Position numbers and translations under genes: made by a program. The notes beneath the pieces were generated by a model. The model saw only the letters and a program-made list of their open reading frames with translations, did not search any database and was not told the origin of the DNA. This document shows, one piece after another, positions 4,896 to 6,226 of a stretch of 6,226 nt of DNA. The DNA lies in contig MHFD01000070.1 in NCBI GenBank assembly GCA_001804045.1, positions 1 to 6,226 on the forward strand, in the 5' to 3' direction. Source of the stretch: Omnitrophica bacterium RBG_13_46_9. GTDB taxonomy: Bacteria > Omnitrophota > Gorgyraeia > JABMRN01 > RBG-13-46-9. The stretch's first letter is position 1. The number at the start of each line of letters is the position of its first letter.

Positions 4896-6226
4896 TTATT
4901 TTATAAAACTAAAGATCAACGCAAATAATCTGAACTTAAGCAAAAATTTGGCTGTTAACGCAAAAATTATCAAACTGGTCATAATGACATTTCTACGGAA
5001 ATGCTTTATTCTTATCCCTTGAATCGTATTCATCTGGTCAATCGAGGCAAGAATCGGCAGATGCACAAGTTCTCGCAATTCAGCAGCGTATTTTACGGAG
5101 TTATCCAGCGATTCGGCAACATAAGCAAGGGTCGTTCCTATGCATAACGATAGCACAATACCCCATATAATTTTCGGGGTTTTCTGAAAAGGTATCGGCC
5201 TTGTTGGTATTTGCGGTTCCTCCATTACGATTATATTCAAACCAGCCTCTGCTTCTTCCACACGGGCTTTCAACTCCTCTTCCTCTAACTCTCTTATTAT
5301 ACTATTATAATATTTCTGGCTGATCTCTTTTTCTTCTCTTAATTCCTTTAGCCTTAACGCCAAGTTTGAGACCGTGTTTGACCCTGCAATCACCGGTTGC
5401 GGCGAAGCTTGTTGATATTTTTTTACAATTAACCCTATCTTATCGTTTGCGGTCTCGATCTCAAGTTCGACCTTTTCCAATTCAGCCCTGACATCCTCCT
5501 CCGCTCTTCTATCATTTTCGGTTTTCTGAATACCTCTTGTTTCTTCAGTCAAAGTCTTGAGCCGTTCTTCCTTCAGCTGCTGTAGAGTTTCTATTTCTTT
5601 TTGAAGTCTTCGCACCTGCGGATGTTCCGGCAAATACCCCTGTGAAACAAGATTAGCGAGTTCAAATTCCTTATTGGCGATGGCATCGGAATAATGTTTG
5701 GCGTAACTTTCGCCATACAAATCTCTGCTGGATGAACCTCTTATCGTGTAATCCCCGGTCTCTAAGTTTTTCTGCAAGGATTCTTTTCTTTTTTGAAACT
5801 CCAATAATTGGAGCTGCAGATTAGCTAGTATTTCGTCATACTTAGCCAATTTCTGCAGGACTGTTTTATCCCTAATGGTCAATTCTCTCTCGCCGGTGAT
5901 TTCCCCTACCAAGATTTTTTCCTCATCAGTCAAATCCGAGGCTTTCCTCTGTAATTCACTCTTGATGCTTGATATCTCTTCATCTATTATCTTAATCTTG
6001 TTTTTGTAGTATGTCAGCTGCTGTCTTAAAAACTCCAGCCCTGCCTTCAGTTTTCTCTGAGTGGTCTTCTTTATCTCGCTCTTTAGGGTATTAATCGTCG
6101 CCTGCACAACCTTGTAGCAAATTTCCGGGGATGAGGACTTGTATGTTACAGTCGCGATACTGATCTTAGGATCGTATCTTATGCCTATGCTTCGTAGTTG
6201 TGCGCGCAGGGAGTTATAAGTTTGAG
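4896..6226 (-). CDS. Wzz/GumC-like polysaccharide chain-length determinant, 5' end outside window
   Basis: The reading frame stays open to the right edge, giving 442 visible residues plus a missing N terminus that should hold TM1. It opens in the Wzz domain (KISIATVTYKSSSPEICYKVV, bases 6106-6168), runs into long charged coiled coil, and carries the usual YLPEHPQVRRL before a second coiled coil. A proline-rich stretch (EEPQIPTRPIPFQK) leads to a TM helix at bases 5121-5174, then a cytoplasmic SLDNSVKYAAEL...LPILASID segment typical of the region that contacts BY-kinases. The last ~30 residues (bases 4905-4988) are again hydrophobic, an extra possible membrane segment. As a polysaccharide co-polymerase it would oligomerise in the inner membrane and set polymer length together with the kinase encoded directly downstream. 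A GTG at 6105-6107 is in frame but lies within the conserved domain, so it is not the start. Export and polymerase genes may lie further right. Confidence 0.9.
   Translation of the reverse strand, partial: QTYNSLRAQLRSIGIRYDPKISIATVTYKSSSPEICYKVVQATINTLKSEIKKTTQRKLKAGLEFLRQQLTYYKNKIKIIDEEISSIKSELQRKASDLTDEEKILVGEITGERELTIRDKTVLQKLAKYDEILANLQLQLLEFQKRKESLQKNLETGDYTIRGSSSRDLYGESYAKHYSDAIANKEFELANLVSQGYLPEHPQVRRLQKEIETLQQLKEERLKTLTEETRGIQKTENDRRAEEDVRAELEKVELEIETANDKIGLIVKKYQQASPQPVIAGSNTVSNLALRLKELREEKEISQKYYNSIIRELEEEELKARVEEAEAGLNIIVMEEPQIPTRPIPFQKTPKIIWGIVLSLCIGTTLAYVAESLDNSVKYAAELRELVHLPILASIDQMNTIQGIRIKHFRRNVIMTSLIIFALTAKFLLKFRLFALIFSFIK

Noticed and set aside
6105..6107. GTG as the true start of the Wzz-like gene
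   Set aside because: The frame continues open to the window edge, and the upstream codons encode a typical Wzz beta-strand segment, so this GTG is internal.

Overview
The window looks like part of a cell-surface polysaccharide or glycan locus from a bacterium with a bacterial-type exopolysaccharide export system, probably an uncultivated lineage. The family mix (a separate GumC/Wzz-like chain-length protein and cytoplasmic tyrosine kinase, a GT39-like membrane transferase and a membrane-anchored SGNH protein) would fit groups such as Omnitrophota or Desulfobacterota, but nothing here fixes the taxon. No tRNA, rRNA, CRISPR array or transposase gene was seen.

Layout. The left edge (1-187) has no convincing gene apart from a possible 17-residue C-terminal tail. 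It carries a good sigma70-type promoter with dyads around it. Two plus-strand genes follow, 28 bp apart: a DPM1/ArnC-like family 2 glycosyltransferase (236-970) and a multi-spanning GT-C (GT39/PMT/ArnT-like) transferase (999-2546). An AT-rich gap (2547-2766) with its own promoter leads into a membrane-anchored SGNH/GDSL hydrolase-like protein (2767-3906). After a 164-bp convergent gap, the minus strand carries a BY-kinase of the CpsD/CapB type (4071-4886). Upstream of it on that strand lies the 3' part of a Wzz/GumC chain-length determinant (4896 to beyond 6226), whose 5' end lies outside the window.

How the genes may work together (inference). The first two form a logical pair: the GT2 enzyme would load a sugar onto a polyprenyl phosphate, and the GT-C enzyme would use that lipid-linked sugar on the far side of the membrane. 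The SGNH protein could add or remove acyl groups on the glycan. The Wzz-like protein and the kinase would control polymer length and export through cycles of phosphorylation of the kinase's tyrosine tail.

None of the genes is a new family by eye. The less ordinary signals are nucleotide-level: a perfect 14-bp inverted repeat that brackets the GT-C gene and overlaps a hairpin over its start, a dyad lying on the -35 box of the first promoter, and a strong hairpin inside the SGNH gene. At the protein level the most striking point is the very dense tyrosine tail of the kinase.
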